A DNA stretch of 64,000 bases from Mesorhizobium sp. B4-1-3 (GCF_006439355.1 NZ_VFTG01000003.1:62001-126000), one strand, 5' to 3'. Counted from the first letter of the stretch, positions 44,716 to 52,224 are shown. Numbers and translations are program-made. The notes: generated by a model not told the origin, from the letters alone.

Positions 44716-45993
44716 TTGAAATCAGCAGGTTGGCGTCTCGCACGAGGGGAAAGCCGCAGCATCGCGGCAGCGCTTTTCTCCGTGCTTCTGGCCTCCTGCA
44801 CCTCGACCGACGACCCGACGATGTCGGTCGTTTCGCCTGCCTACAATTCAACCGCGACCGAAATGAGCGCGAGATCCGGCGCCAAGACCGCGACCGCGGC
44901 CGATTCGTCGTTGCAGGCTGCGACGCCCGCTGAAGCCGGATCGACTGTGATGAGCGAGGGCGATACGCCTTTGCCCGAGAAGGTTGCCTATGTGCCGGAG
45001 ACACGGCCGCAAGCCGCTGCCTTCCCTGCCGTTGCCGTGCCGGCGGGCTCCGCCGCGATCGCCGGCAGCACGCCGCAACCGCTGGTTCAGCAGGCGCAAA
45101 AGGCGGAACTGACGCAAACCGTCGCCGAGCAGGTCGCCGCCGGTGATGCCGCCGCCATTGCCTCGAAGGCGCAGGCAACCACGCAGGCCATGAGCAACGG
45201 CGTCTATGTAACCGCGGGCGAGCCTGCGCAGCCGCAGATCGCCGCCCCGAAGAAGAGCCTGTTCGCCTCGCTGTTCAGCACCACGCCGGCCTCTGCAGCA
45301 ACCGCCCCCCTGATCAACAATGCGCGCTCCGGCGACCAGATCGCGGCACAGGCCAAGACCGCGACCGCCGCGCCGGCTCCCGCCAAGCCGATCGTTGAGC
45401 TGGCCTCCGCGACGCCTGCCGCAAAGCCAGTGCAGCTCGCCTCGCTGGACGACCCGAGCTATCACATCACCGGCGCCGATGCCCTTCCCGGCGTACGCCA
45501 GACCGCGCTCTTCGAGATCAAGCGCAAGTCCGGCATCGACGACGAGAGCGACGTCGACCTCAACGAGGACGAGGGCGGCGGCTCCTATCAGGTGGCCTCG
45601 GCCGCCGGCATGGCCAGGCTCGCGCCCAACGGTCTTTTGAAGCAGAACGAAAGCGTCGACGTCGCCTGCCTGAAACCGTCGCTGGTGCGGGTGCTGAAGA
45701 CGATCGAGGGCCATTTCGGCCGCAAGATGATCGTCACCTCCGGCTACCGCGATCCCTCGCGCAACCGCCGAGCCAACGGCGCCAAGAACTCGCTGCACAT
45801 GTACTGCGCCGCCGCCGATATCCAGGTGCCCGGCGTGTCGAAGTGGGAGCTGGCGAATTATGTCCGCACGATGCCGGGCCGCGGCGGCGTCGGCACCTAC
45901 TGCCACACCGATTCCGTCCACATCGACGTCGGCCCCGAGCGCGACTGGAACTGGCGCTGCCGGCGCCGCAGCGGCGGTGGCGAGGACGGCTGA
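44716..45993 (+). CDS. YcbK/DUF882-type M15 peptidase-domain lipoprotein
   Basis: About 425 residues. The N-terminus MKSAGWRLARGESRSIAAALFSVLLASCTS is a lipoprotein signal. A long Ala/Thr/Pro-rich disordered region (about residues 30-280) follows. The C-terminal domain has KPSLVRVLKTIEGHFGRKMIVTSGYRDPSRNRRANGAKNSLHMYCAAADIQVPGVSKWELANYVRTM ... CHTDSVHIDVGP, the zinc-peptidase M15 fold with its H-x6-D and H-x-H-like motifs. A murein-active role in the envelope is likely. The TTG at 44716 has GAGGGGG 9 bp upstream; the ATG at 44680 is an in-frame alternative that would lengthen the N-region. Confidence 0.85.
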   Translation: MKSAGWRLARGESRSIAAALFSVLLASCTSTDDPTMSVVSPAYNSTATEMSARSGAKTATAADSSLQAATPAEAGSTVMSEGDTPLPEKVAYVPETRPQAAAFPAVAVPAGSAAIAGSTPQPLVQQAQKAELTQTVAEQVAAGDAAAIASKAQATTQAMSNGVYVTAGEPAQPQIAAPKKSLFASLFSTTPASAATAPLINNARSGDQIAAQAKTATAAPAPAKPIVELASATPAAKPVQLASLDDPSYHITGADALPGVRQTALFEIKRKSGIDDESDVDLNEDEGGGSYQVASAAGMARLAPNGLLKQNESVDVACLKPSLVRVLKTIEGHFGRKMIVTSGYRDPSRNRRANGAKNSLHMYCAAADIQVPGVSKWELANYVRTMPGRGGVGTYCHTDSVHIDVGPERDWNWRCRRRSGGGEDG

Positions 45994-46443
45994 TTTCCGT
46001 TTCGGCCTAGCCATAGCCGATTTGACCAGATGAACGGCGATCAGCGTCACGTTGCTTCAGGCCGGCAGGACGTTCGCCATTAGCCAAAGCCTTCCGAACT
46101 TCGTCATCCACGGGCGGAGCGGGAGCGAAGCGGACGCGCAGACCCGAGGATCCATTCCGTCACCTCGACCGTAGAGTGCAGCGGCGCAGATTCTGCACCG
46201 ATGCAACGCTCACAGGTAACGGAATGGATCTGCGCTGCGTCGCTTCGCTCCTTGCTCCGCCATAGAATGAAGATCGCGCGGGATGTCTCTGCTAATCTCC
46301 AAGGGTGCGCCACCAAGCGACACCGCAAACCATGCCTGCCCCCGAAAAGAGTGCTTTTCCCGCCTTCGAAAAAAGTTGTCGCATCTGGCTGCGGATGGGT
46401 TGCCGGCTGGCAACAACGCAATTATAAGCCGCTTCGTCTGAGC
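45994..46443. other. 450-bp intergenic region with palindromic repeat, no clear gene
   Basis: Between the M15-domain gene and tRNA-Glu. Frames are short and not family-like. The arms GATCCATTCCGT (46149-46160) and ACGGAATGGATC (46219-46230) form an inverted repeat flanked by GCGCAGA and TCTGCGC stretches, typical of a mesorhizobial repeat unit spanning about 46130-46260. Only this copy is seen in the window. Confidence 0.6.
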
Positions 46444-46518
46444 GCGCCCATCGTCTAGCGGTTAGGACACCGCCCTTTCACGGCGGTAACAGGGGTTCGA
46501 TTCCCCTTGGGCGTACCA
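46444..46518 (+). tRNA. tRNA-Glu (TTC anticodon)
   Basis: A 75-nt cloverleaf. The acceptor GCGCCCA pairs with TGGGCGT, with a G-U at the first pair. The anticodon stem is ACCGCC/GGCGGT-like around the TTC anticodon in CCCTTTCACGG. The T-arm is AGGGG-TTCGATT-CCCCT, and CCA is encoded. The accessory segment begins directly after it. Confidence 0.95.
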
Positions 46519-46617
46519 GTCTTTTCAATGACTTATGAGACTTTGAGACCGATGCGTCGAATACGCATCGAATATACGACCACGGACGCAGGCGAACAGA
46601 TCGCGGGGGGGCGACAG

Positions 46618-47445
46618 GTGGCAAATACCGATTCAGTCAAGAATTCCGTGGTCGAGTTGATCACTGTCGGGATCTTCGGAGCCTTTGTCGGGTGCCTGCT
46701 TACGCTGTTCCTTGTTGAAAAGTTCTCCGCAACTTCCGACCATGCCACGCTGTTGGCTGGTTTCGGCGGCGCGGTGCTCGGCTCATGTTTGAGCGCTGTG
46801 GTTTCTTTTATCCTGGCAAAGCAAGCATCAGGTGAAACCCTCAGTCGAGATAAAGAGGCCAGACGTGCAGAGCAAAAGGCGTACGTGCTTCGCCTGACAG
46901 TGAAAGCGTCGGTCGTCCTAAGCGATGTAGTTGCTATCCAGAAAACGATCGACCAATCTCTCTCTGAGGCAAACGATCGGAAGCTGACCGGTCAGCCGCT
47001 TTGGCAGCGCGTCCTACCGATTGTTGGCAGCTATCAGACCTTCGACATCGACCCATCCGAATTGTCTCCCTTGATTGCCGCCAAGGACAATGACTTGATG
47101 CAGGCTTCGGTGACGCTGTTCATGCAGCACCGCAACCTCGTCGAGGCTGTCAAGCTATATGGAGAAAAGCGCGACAAGGTGAAGGCGATCGTTATGACCC
47201 ATTTCAATGAGGCCGAAGGCGTGATCACATCTGGGTTGACGCAAGATCAGATGTCGGCCCTTCTGCCGGTTGGAGTCGAGCTGGAGAGCATTATCAAGCA
47301 GATCAGAGCGATGTTGATCGACCTGAAACAAATCGGAGAACGGGTCACGTTCGGCGTAGGGCCAGCAATGCGAAAATACCTTGGCGACGACACCATTCCG
47401 GTATTCGGGCCGCCCAAGGAAGAAGCGAAAAGCCCGGCCACCTAG
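46618..47445 (+). CDS. Predicted two-span membrane protein, unknown function
   Basis: About 275 residues. Two adjacent hydrophobic segments occur near the N-terminus: VVELITVGIFGAFVGCLLTLFLVE and TLLAGFGGAVLGSCLSAVVSFILA. A long predicted helical cytoplasmic part follows (LSRDKEARRAEQKAYVLRLTVKASVVLSDVVAIQKTIDQSLSEA ...). No known enzymatic motif is seen. The GTG at 46618 is preferred for the start because it places the helices at the N-terminus and a G-rich stretch precedes it; ATG at 46552 or 46528 is possible. It is the first gene after tRNA-Glu, and its codon use is less GC-biased than the core genes. Island cargo is likely. Confidence 0.7.
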   Translation: MANTDSVKNSVVELITVGIFGAFVGCLLTLFLVEKFSATSDHATLLAGFGGAVLGSCLSAVVSFILAKQASGETLSRDKEARRAEQKAYVLRLTVKASVVLSDVVAIQKTIDQSLSEANDRKLTGQPLWQRVLPIVGSYQTFDIDPSELSPLIAAKDNDLMQASVTLFMQHRNLVEAVKLYGEKRDKVKAIVMTHFNEAEGVITSGLTQDQMSALLPVGVELESIIKQIRAMLIDLKQIGERVTFGVGPAMRKYLGDDTIPVFGPPKEEAKSPAT

Positions 47446-47480
47446 CAGCCGGGCTTGTCGTTCCCGCGCGATCGATCGGG

Positions 47481-47678
47481 TCAGTCGATCTCGCGCTTCA
47501 CAAGCACGAAGTGACAGCCGTGGTTGATCTTCACGACCCATTTCCCGCCGTGTAGCGCCGTCATCGATACAGCGATCGAATCGGCGTCGCGCTGAAGTCT
47601 CGCCGCTGAGGCGAGAGTTGGTGATTGCGGCGACGTCGCGATCGCCTGGAGCTTTGCCATAGTGGCCTGGCGGTTCAT
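47481..47678 (-). CDS. Small hypothetical protein, last gene of coupled island operon
   Basis: 65 residues, MNRQATMAKLQAIATSPQSP ... GGKWVVKINHGCHFVLVKREID. The C-terminal half reads like a small beta-structured domain (SIAVSMTALHGGKWVVKIN). Its start overlaps the stop of the preceding gene by 4 bp, so translation is coupled. No family is recognised. Confidence 0.55.
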   Translation of the reverse strand: MNRQATMAKLQAIATSPQSPTLASAARLQRDADSIAVSMTALHGGKWVVKINHGCHFVLVKREID

Positions 47679-48013
47679 GGTCTCATGGCCTTCAAGTCGG
47701 CAACGAGGCTTTTGAGGATCTCGACTTCGAGGGCCTCGTCGTCAGAATAGTCGACCTCTCTGGCCCTGACCTTCACGAGCAATCCCTTGAGGCTCTTCGC
47801 CCGCGTGTTCATCAGGCGATCGCGCGCACGGGCGAAGGCTGCGGCCGTTTCGACTTCCTTCTCCTCCGCCTTCTCTCGGCGGGCCGTGGCCCGCTCCTCT
47901 TCTTTCTCAGCCGCGGCTGTGCGCGTCGTGGCCTTGTTCCAGCGCCGGCTGGCGGCGTTCAGCTTCGCCTCGAGACGCAGGAGCTTCCTGTCGGACTTGC
48001 TCTTCTTGCCCAT
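47675..48013 (-). CDS. Coiled-coil basic hypothetical protein, middle gene of island operon
   Basis: 112 residues, highly charged: MGKKSKSDRKLLRLEAKLNAASRRWNKATTRTAAAEKEEERATARREKAEEKEVETAAAFARARDRL. Nearly the whole protein is a predicted coiled coil, with a C-terminal acidic/hydrophobic segment (DDEALEVEILKSLVADLKAM). Its ATG overlaps the upstream stop as TAATG, with GGAGG just before. Function is unknown; such proteins are often phage or island scaffold-like. Confidence 0.65.
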   Translation of the reverse strand: MGKKSKSDRKLLRLEAKLNAASRRWNKATTRTAAAEKEEERATARREKAEEKEVETAAAFARARDRLMNTRAKSLKGLLVKVRAREVDYSDDEALEVEILKSLVADLKAMRP

Positions 48014-48435
48014 TACGTCACCTCCTGCCTACCGCGCCCCCTCTCAATGTAGCCGAGAGCGGCAGCGATCATGTTCGGCAGGATGTCGGAAGAGACGCCG
48101 AACATCTCGCACTCGTAGAGAGCATGGCGAAGGGCCGCAACCGCTCCCTCGAGCGAGATTGCCGGCGCGTTCCATGCTTTCAGTCGATCATCAGGCGGAC
48201 CATAGGTTTCGGCGATTGCGATCTCATTTTCCTCTTGGGTGCCGTGTACTAGCGGATGCCGTGGGTATGCGGCATTGCCGGCGTTAAGGTCTGCTATTGC
48301 ATCGATAAGCGGATCGTGGGGCTCGGCAGCGGCGGCCAGCGCGCGCGGCGCCGCCGGGATCGCAGCAACTGGAACGGCGGCGATGCCGGCCAGGATGTGC
48401 CGGCGTGAAAAGCGTCCGATGATGTTGGTAGACAT
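48013..48435 (-). CDS. Twin-arginine-signal hypothetical protein, first gene of island operon
   Basis: 140 residues. The leader IIGRFSRRHILAGIAAVPVAAIPAAPRALAAAA carries S-R-R-H-I-L followed by a hydrophobic core, a Tat-type signal. The mature part is acidic with predicted helices (DPLIDAIADLNAGNAAYPRHPLVHGTQEENEIAIAETYGP ... VAALRHALYECEMFGVSSDILPNMIAAALGYIERG). It is the first of three overlapping minus-strand genes and is divergent from an HTH regulator at 48515. Similar short Tat proteins appear on rhizobial islands with unknown roles. Confidence 0.65.
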   Translation of the reverse strand: MSTNIIGRFSRRHILAGIAAVPVAAIPAAPRALAAAAEPHDPLIDAIADLNAGNAAYPRHPLVHGTQEENEIAIAETYGPPDDRLKAWNAPAISLEGAVAALRHALYECEMFGVSSDILPNMIAAALGYIERGRGRQEVT

Positions 48436-48476
48436 GATATTTGCTCCTTGAGCGGTTTTGCTGACCGTGATAGTTT

Positions 48477-48522
48477 TCGCTCAAATCGAGCGATTGTCAA
48501 CGGATTAGCGCAAAATGAGCGA
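48477..48522. promoter_or_regulatory. Candidate operator pair for the divergent HTH regulator
   Basis: TCGCTCAAATCGAGCGA (48477-48493) has perfect 6-bp arms. A related site TAGCGCAAAATGAGCGA (48506-48522), the complement-like TCGCTC-N5-GCGCTA, overlaps the regulator start. A third half-like element TTGCTCCTTGAGCGG lies near 48441. Repeated spacing between divergent genes suggests repressor binding. Confidence 0.5.
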
Positions 48523-48769
48523 AAGCAATCAAACTACCGGCGGGCAGATATCGGCGGCGAGAGCGCTACTAGGCTTGGCACAAAGCGACCTTGCGGCGGC
48601 TGCGTCGATATCGGTCGCAACCCTTCGCAGGATGGAAGCAAGCCAATCAGAACCTGCCGCCGGGCTGACAAACAACGTCGCCGCAGTGCGCCGGGCATTG
48701 GAGATTGCCGGTGTCGAGTTCATCCCGGAAAACGGCGGCGGCCCTGGTGTGAGGCTTAGAAAGGCCTAG
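48515..48769 (+). CDS. Small HTH (XRE-like) transcriptional regulator
   Basis: 84 residues. The helix-turn-helix region is GGQISAARALLGLAQSDLAAAASISVATLRRMEASQSEPAAG, followed by a short C-terminal strand ALEIAGVEFIPENGGGPGVRLRK typical of small Cro/CI-family regulators on rhizobial islands and prophages. It is divergent from the three-gene Tat/coiled-coil operon, with repeated dyads between them, so it probably represses that operon and itself. Confidence 0.85.
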   Translation: MSESNQTTGGQISAARALLGLAQSDLAAAASISVATLRRMEASQSEPAAGLTNNVAAVRRALEIAGVEFIPENGGGPGVRLRKA

Positions 48770-48863
48770 CAAACTTGCCAGATTGGCAACTTTTCCCCAG
48801 GCAGTTCCGTTATCTTGAGCCCCGTGATATATTTTAAACGCAATCGCGTCGCAGGGGGAACCG

Positions 48864-49418
48864 ATGCAGCCTTGGTACAATTCCAGAAAAGCCGCGCAGA
48901 TCGCAGCCTTTTTCGCGATTCGCGAAGGCGGCCGCATACCTGTGCTGAAGGCCGTGAAATTGATTTATCTGTCGGAGCGCCGCTTCATGAGCGACTTCGA
49001 CTCCTCGATGCTTCGCGACCAACTGGTGTCGATGGAGCATGGGCCTGTCAACTCGATTACCCTCAACCAGATCAATGGCTTGACAGATGATCAAGCCAGT
49101 TGGAAAGAATTTGTTACAGATCGGGAAGACCATTGTTTTTCCGTCCGCTCGTCGGATTTATCAATTGCGCATCTTGATGAGTTGAGCCGGGCGGAGTTGC
49201 GAACCCTCGAGAATACCTGGGCAGAATTCGGCCATATGGATCAATGGCAAATCCGCGACTACACGCACGACAATTGCCCTGAATGGGAAGATCCAGATTT
49301 TTCATCGCAGCCGATTCCCTACAGCCGCGTCTTCAAATTTCTCGGGAAGCCAGACCCCGAAGAGCTTGAAAAGAAAGTGATACGCGAGCGCACCCTCGAT
49401 TCAATTTTCAATACCTGA
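48864..49418 (+). CDS. Panacea (DUF4065)-domain protein, probable antitoxin
   Basis: 184 residues. The Panacea/SocA-like domain is visible: NSRKAAQIAAFFAIREGGRIPVLKAVKLIYLSERRFMSDFDSSMLRDQLVSMEHGPVNSITLNQINGL (K-L-x-Y-L ... G-P-V pattern), then DLSIAHLDELSRAELRTLENTWAEFGHMDQWQIRDYTHDNCPEW. Panacea proteins act as antitoxins paired with many unrelated toxins. GGGGGAA precedes the ATG at 48864. A 131-residue gene follows 10 bp later on the same strand. A toxin-antitoxin role is inferred from this pairing. Confidence 0.85.
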   Translation: MQPWYNSRKAAQIAAFFAIREGGRIPVLKAVKLIYLSERRFMSDFDSSMLRDQLVSMEHGPVNSITLNQINGLTDDQASWKEFVTDREDHCFSVRSSDLSIAHLDELSRAELRTLENTWAEFGHMDQWQIRDYTHDNCPEWEDPDFSSQPIPYSRVFKFLGKPDPEELEKKVIRERTLDSIFNT

Positions 49419-49428
49419 AAATCCCCGG

Positions 49429-49824
49429 ATGGCCTACGTCGTCGCGAAGAAGAGCGCCCTGCTCATACCGTCCGGGCCGGGTGAAGATGGCAAGCATCTC
49501 TATGTTATCGTCACCGCGCCCTGCGAAGCAGAGCGGTGCTTGCTGGTCACGCTCACTTCAATAAGGGACGGGCGATTTTTCGATCCGGCGTGCCGAGTTG
49601 ACGTGGGCGAGCACGAGTTCATAACGAAGCCGAGCTATGTCGAATATCACATGTCCCGGACACTGCGGTGCGAGCAGATCGTGAAATGCGTCGACGGCTG
49701 GTATTTCACGCCGAAGCCGCCAGCCTCAGAGGAACTCGTTGAGCGCCTCTGTGCGGGTCTGACTGAATCAGATTTCACGTCGAAAATCGTTCTCGACTAT
49801 TTCGCTGCAAATCGCCATCGATAG
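49429..49824 (+). CDS. Candidate toxin partner of the Panacea protein, unknown family
   Basis: 131 residues. The order of predicted strands (GEDGKHLYVIVTAPCEAERCLLVTLTSIRDGRFFDPACRVDVGEHEFITKPSYVEYHMSRTLRCEQIVK) is reminiscent of the SH3-like barrel of PemK/MazF nucleases, but no clear catalytic motif is visible. It starts 10 bp after the Panacea gene, so the two are cotranscribed. As the downstream partner of a Panacea antitoxin it is the natural toxin candidate. Another possibility is a phage-derived hypothetical protein. Confidence 0.6.
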   Translation: MAYVVAKKSALLIPSGPGEDGKHLYVIVTAPCEAERCLLVTLTSIRDGRFFDPACRVDVGEHEFITKPSYVEYHMSRTLRCEQIVKCVDGWYFTPKPPASEELVERLCAGLTESDFTSKIVLDYFAANRHR

Positions 49825-49867
49825 CGCAAAAGGGGCGAGGCGGTGGCCGAGGCATACGGTTCTAAAC

Positions 49868-49882
49868 TTATCACGGTGATAA
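49868..49882. promoter_or_regulatory. Perfect 15-bp palindrome TTATCACGGTGATAA
   Basis: TTATCAC and GTGATAA flank a central G and are exact complements. The site lies 44 bp after the candidate toxin gene, in a gap with no convincing gene. It has the form of a repressor operator. No adjacent start codon clearly uses it. Confidence 0.4.
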
Positions 49883-49903
49883 TTTTGGAGCCGACCTCCC
49901 TCG

Positions 49904-49928
49904 AAACTGGGACAGCTTGTCCCGGTTT
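49904..49928. repeat. Hairpin between the toxin-like gene and the convergent hypothetical gene
   Basis: AAACTGGGACA (49904-49914) and TGTCCCGGTTT (49918-49928) pair with one mismatch around GCT. It may end transcription of the Panacea operon. No T-run follows. Confidence 0.4.
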
Positions 49929-50024
49929 CTGCCGCCCCCAGGACGCGCGGTTTCCCGCCGCCGATATCCTACACCGCCAAGGCGCTGATCGCCTGTTGGT
50001 GCGTCCCGGTGGCGCGCTGGCGCG

Positions 50025-50504
50025 CTATGCGGCCCGCTTCTCGCCTTCGCTGACTTTTGATCTGCGCGCCTTGTCGGGGCTGGCGATCTTGCCCTTGATC
50101 GGCGCCGGGCTGATCTGCCTTGCATAGAGGTACAGCATGCCCGCGAGCGCATGGCCTTGGTGGATGACGCCGCGGAGCTCGTTGGCGGTCGCCATAAGCG
50201 GGCCGAGAGGCATCCTGTCGAACATCTCGAGCAGCGCGGATGTGTGGAGCTCTACCAGGTCGGGACAGGCCCGCAGCAGGTCAGAGACAGCCCGCAACGA
50301 CGTTTCGTCGATCAGGGCATGATTTCCTCGCCCTTCGGCCAGGATGCACAGCACGAGCCTCGCGTGCTCGATGCCGTGCTGCACGATGATCCGACGGATC
50401 GAGGCCATTGCGCGGGTCTCGCCAGGCCCCCGATATTGGTGCCGGCCGACGATCTTGACGTCGAATTCCTGGCAGAGCGCTGCGACACGAGTATCCACGG
50501 TCAT
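50025..50504 (-). CDS. Hypothetical island protein
   Basis: 159 residues, mostly helical: VAALCQEFDVKIVGRHQYRGPGETRAMASIRRIIVQHGIEHARLVLCILAEGRGNHALIDETSLRAVSDLLRACPDLVELHTSALLEMFDRMPLGPLMATANELRGVIHQGHALAGMLYLYARQISP. No family is recognised; related hypothetical proteins are frequent on rhizobial prophages and islands. It may be coupled to a 28-codon upstream frame (50587-50501) whose stop overlaps its start as ATGA. Confidence 0.6.
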   Translation of the reverse strand: MTVDTRVAALCQEFDVKIVGRHQYRGPGETRAMASIRRIIVQHGIEHARLVLCILAEGRGNHALIDETSLRAVSDLLRACPDLVELHTSALLEMFDRMPLGPLMATANELRGVIHQGHALAGMLYLYARQISPAPIKGKIASPDKARRSKVSEGEKRAA

Positions 50505-50587
50505 GCGGCCGCCTTCTCGAACATGGCGGTGCCCGCCAGCATCGGATAGAGCAGCCCGATCGTGTTGTGCGCCGTCGACCCCGGCAT
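50501..50587 (-). CDS. Very small frame coupled to the downstream hypothetical gene (28 aa)
   Basis: MPGSTAHNTIGLLYPMLAGT, then AMFEKAAA, ending in a stop that overlaps the next gene's ATG. The overlap looks like translational coupling. The peptide may be the tail of a decayed gene, since the frame upstream is interrupted by a TAG near 50620. Confidence 0.25.
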   Translation of the reverse strand: MPGSTAHNTIGLLYPMLAGTAMFEKAAA

Positions 50588-50709
50588 GGCCTTGGCAAGC
50601 CGGCCCCTCGCGCTCTAGCGGCCGAAACGCGTTATTAACGGCGTTGTTGGGTGACGCATCGTGGCAGTGATCAGACGGTGTAGAGTTCTGCCTCGCCTTG
50701 GAGGCGCGG

Positions 50710-50955
50710 ATGAACCTGCTTCGGACAGTTCTCTTGTGCGCGGCAATGACCGGCCTGGCCGGGCTGCAGCCCGCCTTCGCCGATGATCAGCCTGCCCAGC
50801 CGAATGGCGACGCGGCGCAGCCGCCCGTTCACTGCCAGGGACAGAATTGCCTGCCGCCGAAGGACGATCCCGCCCTGGAGTGCAAGGGGCAGGATTGCAC
50901 GCCGGCTCCGGCGACCGACCAGCCGGCAGGCCCGGAGATTAAGAAGGTCAAGTGA
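50710..50955 (+). CDS. Small secreted cysteine-motif protein
   Basis: 81 residues. The signal peptide is MNLLRTVLLCAAMTGLAGLQPAFA, followed by a Pro/Gln-rich chain with two matching cysteine units, HCQGQNCLPPKDDPA and ECKGQDCTPAPATD (C-x-G-Q-x-C). GGAGG is 5 bp before the ATG at 50710. The paired C-x4-C motifs suggest metal or disulfide binding. No family is recognised. Confidence 0.6.
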   Translation: MNLLRTVLLCAAMTGLAGLQPAFADDQPAQPNGDAAQPPVHCQGQNCLPPKDDPALECKGQDCTPAPATDQPAGPEIKKVK

Positions 50956-51059
50956 GAGGCTGCGCGCGCTGTGGGGGGAACAGAAGGCCGCCGTCCTCGC
51001 CAGATCGCGTCGACACTCAGAAAAGCAGGCGCCCAGCAGCGCGAAGCGGCAAGCTCCGA

Positions 51060-51353
51060 TCAATCCGGAACCATCGGCGCCGGCTCTTCGCACCGATAGA
51101 CCATACACTGCCCGTCATTGGTCGGGACATAGTCGACCATCGGCACGTAGGGAGCATCGCACTCGTTGCCGAACTGGCGGACATAGCGCTCATACGTGTT
51201 CGCCCCCGTGGTCAGCACCACCGCATGCCGGCTCTGGATCAGCGCCTGGGTCTGCGCGCAGGTCATCTTGCGTGTGTCGGGCCGTGCATCGGCGAAATTT
51301 GTGGCGGCAACGATCATCGCTGCCGCGCAAAACGCAATCTTACTCATGGGCAT
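51060..51353 (-). CDS. Small secreted cysteine-containing protein
   Basis: 97 residues. The signal peptide is MSKIAFCAAAMIVAATNFADA. The mature chain RPDTRKMTCAQTQALIQSRHAVVLTTGANTYERYVRQFGNECDAPYVPMVDYVPTNDGQCMVYRCEE has four cysteines. Homologues of this short periplasmic type (TCAQTQALI-SRGAVVLTTG pattern) are common in Rhizobiales, with unknown function. GAGGATGCC precedes the ATG at 51353; an internal ATG at 51347 is possible. Confidence 0.7.
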   Translation of the reverse strand: MPMSKIAFCAAAMIVAATNFADARPDTRKMTCAQTQALIQSRHAVVLTTGANTYERYVRQFGNECDAPYVPMVDYVPTNDGQCMVYRCEEPAPMVPD

Positions 51354-51401
51354 GGTGGCATCCTCGCAAAGCATCGTATCGCCAGATTCGCATCTTACGA
51401 G

Positions 51402-51961
51402 GCCGCTCCGCAACGGCGGCGCGGTCACGATGCAGCGAGCAAAACCTTGAAAAGCAGTTGAAAGCCCGCGCCAAACCCTGGAATGTCCGACGTCAGGCCG
51501 TTGCGAACACCACCCTCTGCAGCAGCCCTCCTCCCGGCCTGTTCTCCAGTGTGATCGCCCCGCCGTAGCGTTCGATGATCTCCTTCGCGATCGCCAGCCC
51601 CAGCCCCGCCCCCGGAATGAATTGCGTGCGCGCCGGATCAACCCGGAAGAAGGGCTCGAAGGCCTTGTTCAGCAGGTCCGGCGGGATGCCGGGCCGCGGT
51701 CGGCGATGGTGAGGACCGCCTGGCCGTCCCGCCCGCAAGCGCGACGGTGCAGCTCTTGCCATGCGTGGCAGCGTTGACGATCAGGTTGCGCAGCGCCCGG
51801 CGCAAGCCGAGCGCGCCGGCTTTGACCGACACGCGGTCGAGATGGTCGATCGTCACCGCATGACCAAGCGAGACCATCTCGACCTCGATATCGCGGACCA
51901 GCCTGTCCAGTTCCAACGGCTCGACCGCGTCCTGGTTGACCTCCTCGCGCACCAGGCGGAT
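51402..51961. repeat. 560-bp segment duplicated at 53821-54381 (direct repeat, degraded copy)
   Basis: It begins GCCGCTCCGCAACGGCGGCG and matches 53821-54381 almost base for base, with a few substitutions and small indels (one extra A near 51446, single-base losses near 51690 and 51733). It contains the 3' part of a histidine kinase gene on the minus strand plus about 90 bp downstream. Confidence 0.93.
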
Positions 51962-51970
51962 GGCGCCGCT
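51493..51970 (-). pseudogene. Truncated, frameshifted remnant of the neighbouring histidine kinase gene
   Basis: The C-terminal part of the kinase is readable in two broken frames. LVREEVNQDAVEPLELDRLVRDIEVEMVSLGHAVTIDHLDRVSVKAGALGLRRALRNLIVNAATHGKSCTVALAG comes from the upstream frame, and GIPPDLLNKAFEPFFRVDPARTQFIPGAGLGLAIAKEIIERYGGAITLENRPGGGLL from the downstream one. The frames separate where single bases are lost. The N-terminal sensor, HAMP and H-box are absent; similarity to the intact gene at 53911-55155 stops near 51961. It cannot make a working kinase. Confidence 0.93.
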
Positions 51971-52070
51971 GATCGACGCCAATCGGCAGACCCCATCAAG
52001 GGTCGCGGTTCCCGCAACCTTCTGACGCGAAGCGCGTTTGAACCCGGCATCACGAAGGACGGGGAGTTCG

Positions 52071-52175
52071 ATGGATAGAATCGGCAACGGCGGCACTGGT
52101 TTCGAAGCCTTCATGATCTTTGTCATCGGCCTTGCTTCGATCGGTGCCGGCTATCCATCTACTTTACCGGAATGA
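52071..52175 (+). CDS. Possible 34-aa membrane peptide
   Basis: MDRIGNGGTGFEAFMIFVIG, continuing LASIGAGYPSTLPE, with one hydrophobic stretch. GGGGAG stands 4 bp before the ATG. Too short for family recognition; may be chance. Confidence 0.25.
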   Translation: MDRIGNGGTGFEAFMIFVIGLASIGAGYPSTLPE

Positions 52176-52224
52176 ACTGATCGCAAGGGGTCCAAGGTGC
52201 CCAGCCTGGTAGCGGTGCCATTCG

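Noticed and set aside
46104..46421. Minus-strand 105-codon frame before tRNA-Glu
   Set aside because: It lies across a palindromic repeat, which can open frames by chance. No motif is present.
49843..50127. Plus-strand 94-codon frame after the candidate toxin gene
   Set aside because: It overlaps the palindrome, the hairpin and the convergent 50025-50504 gene and shows no family features.
52071..52175. 34-codon frame as a firm small protein gene
   Set aside because: It is kept only as a low-confidence feature. Shine-Dalgarno spacing is short and no homologue can be assessed.
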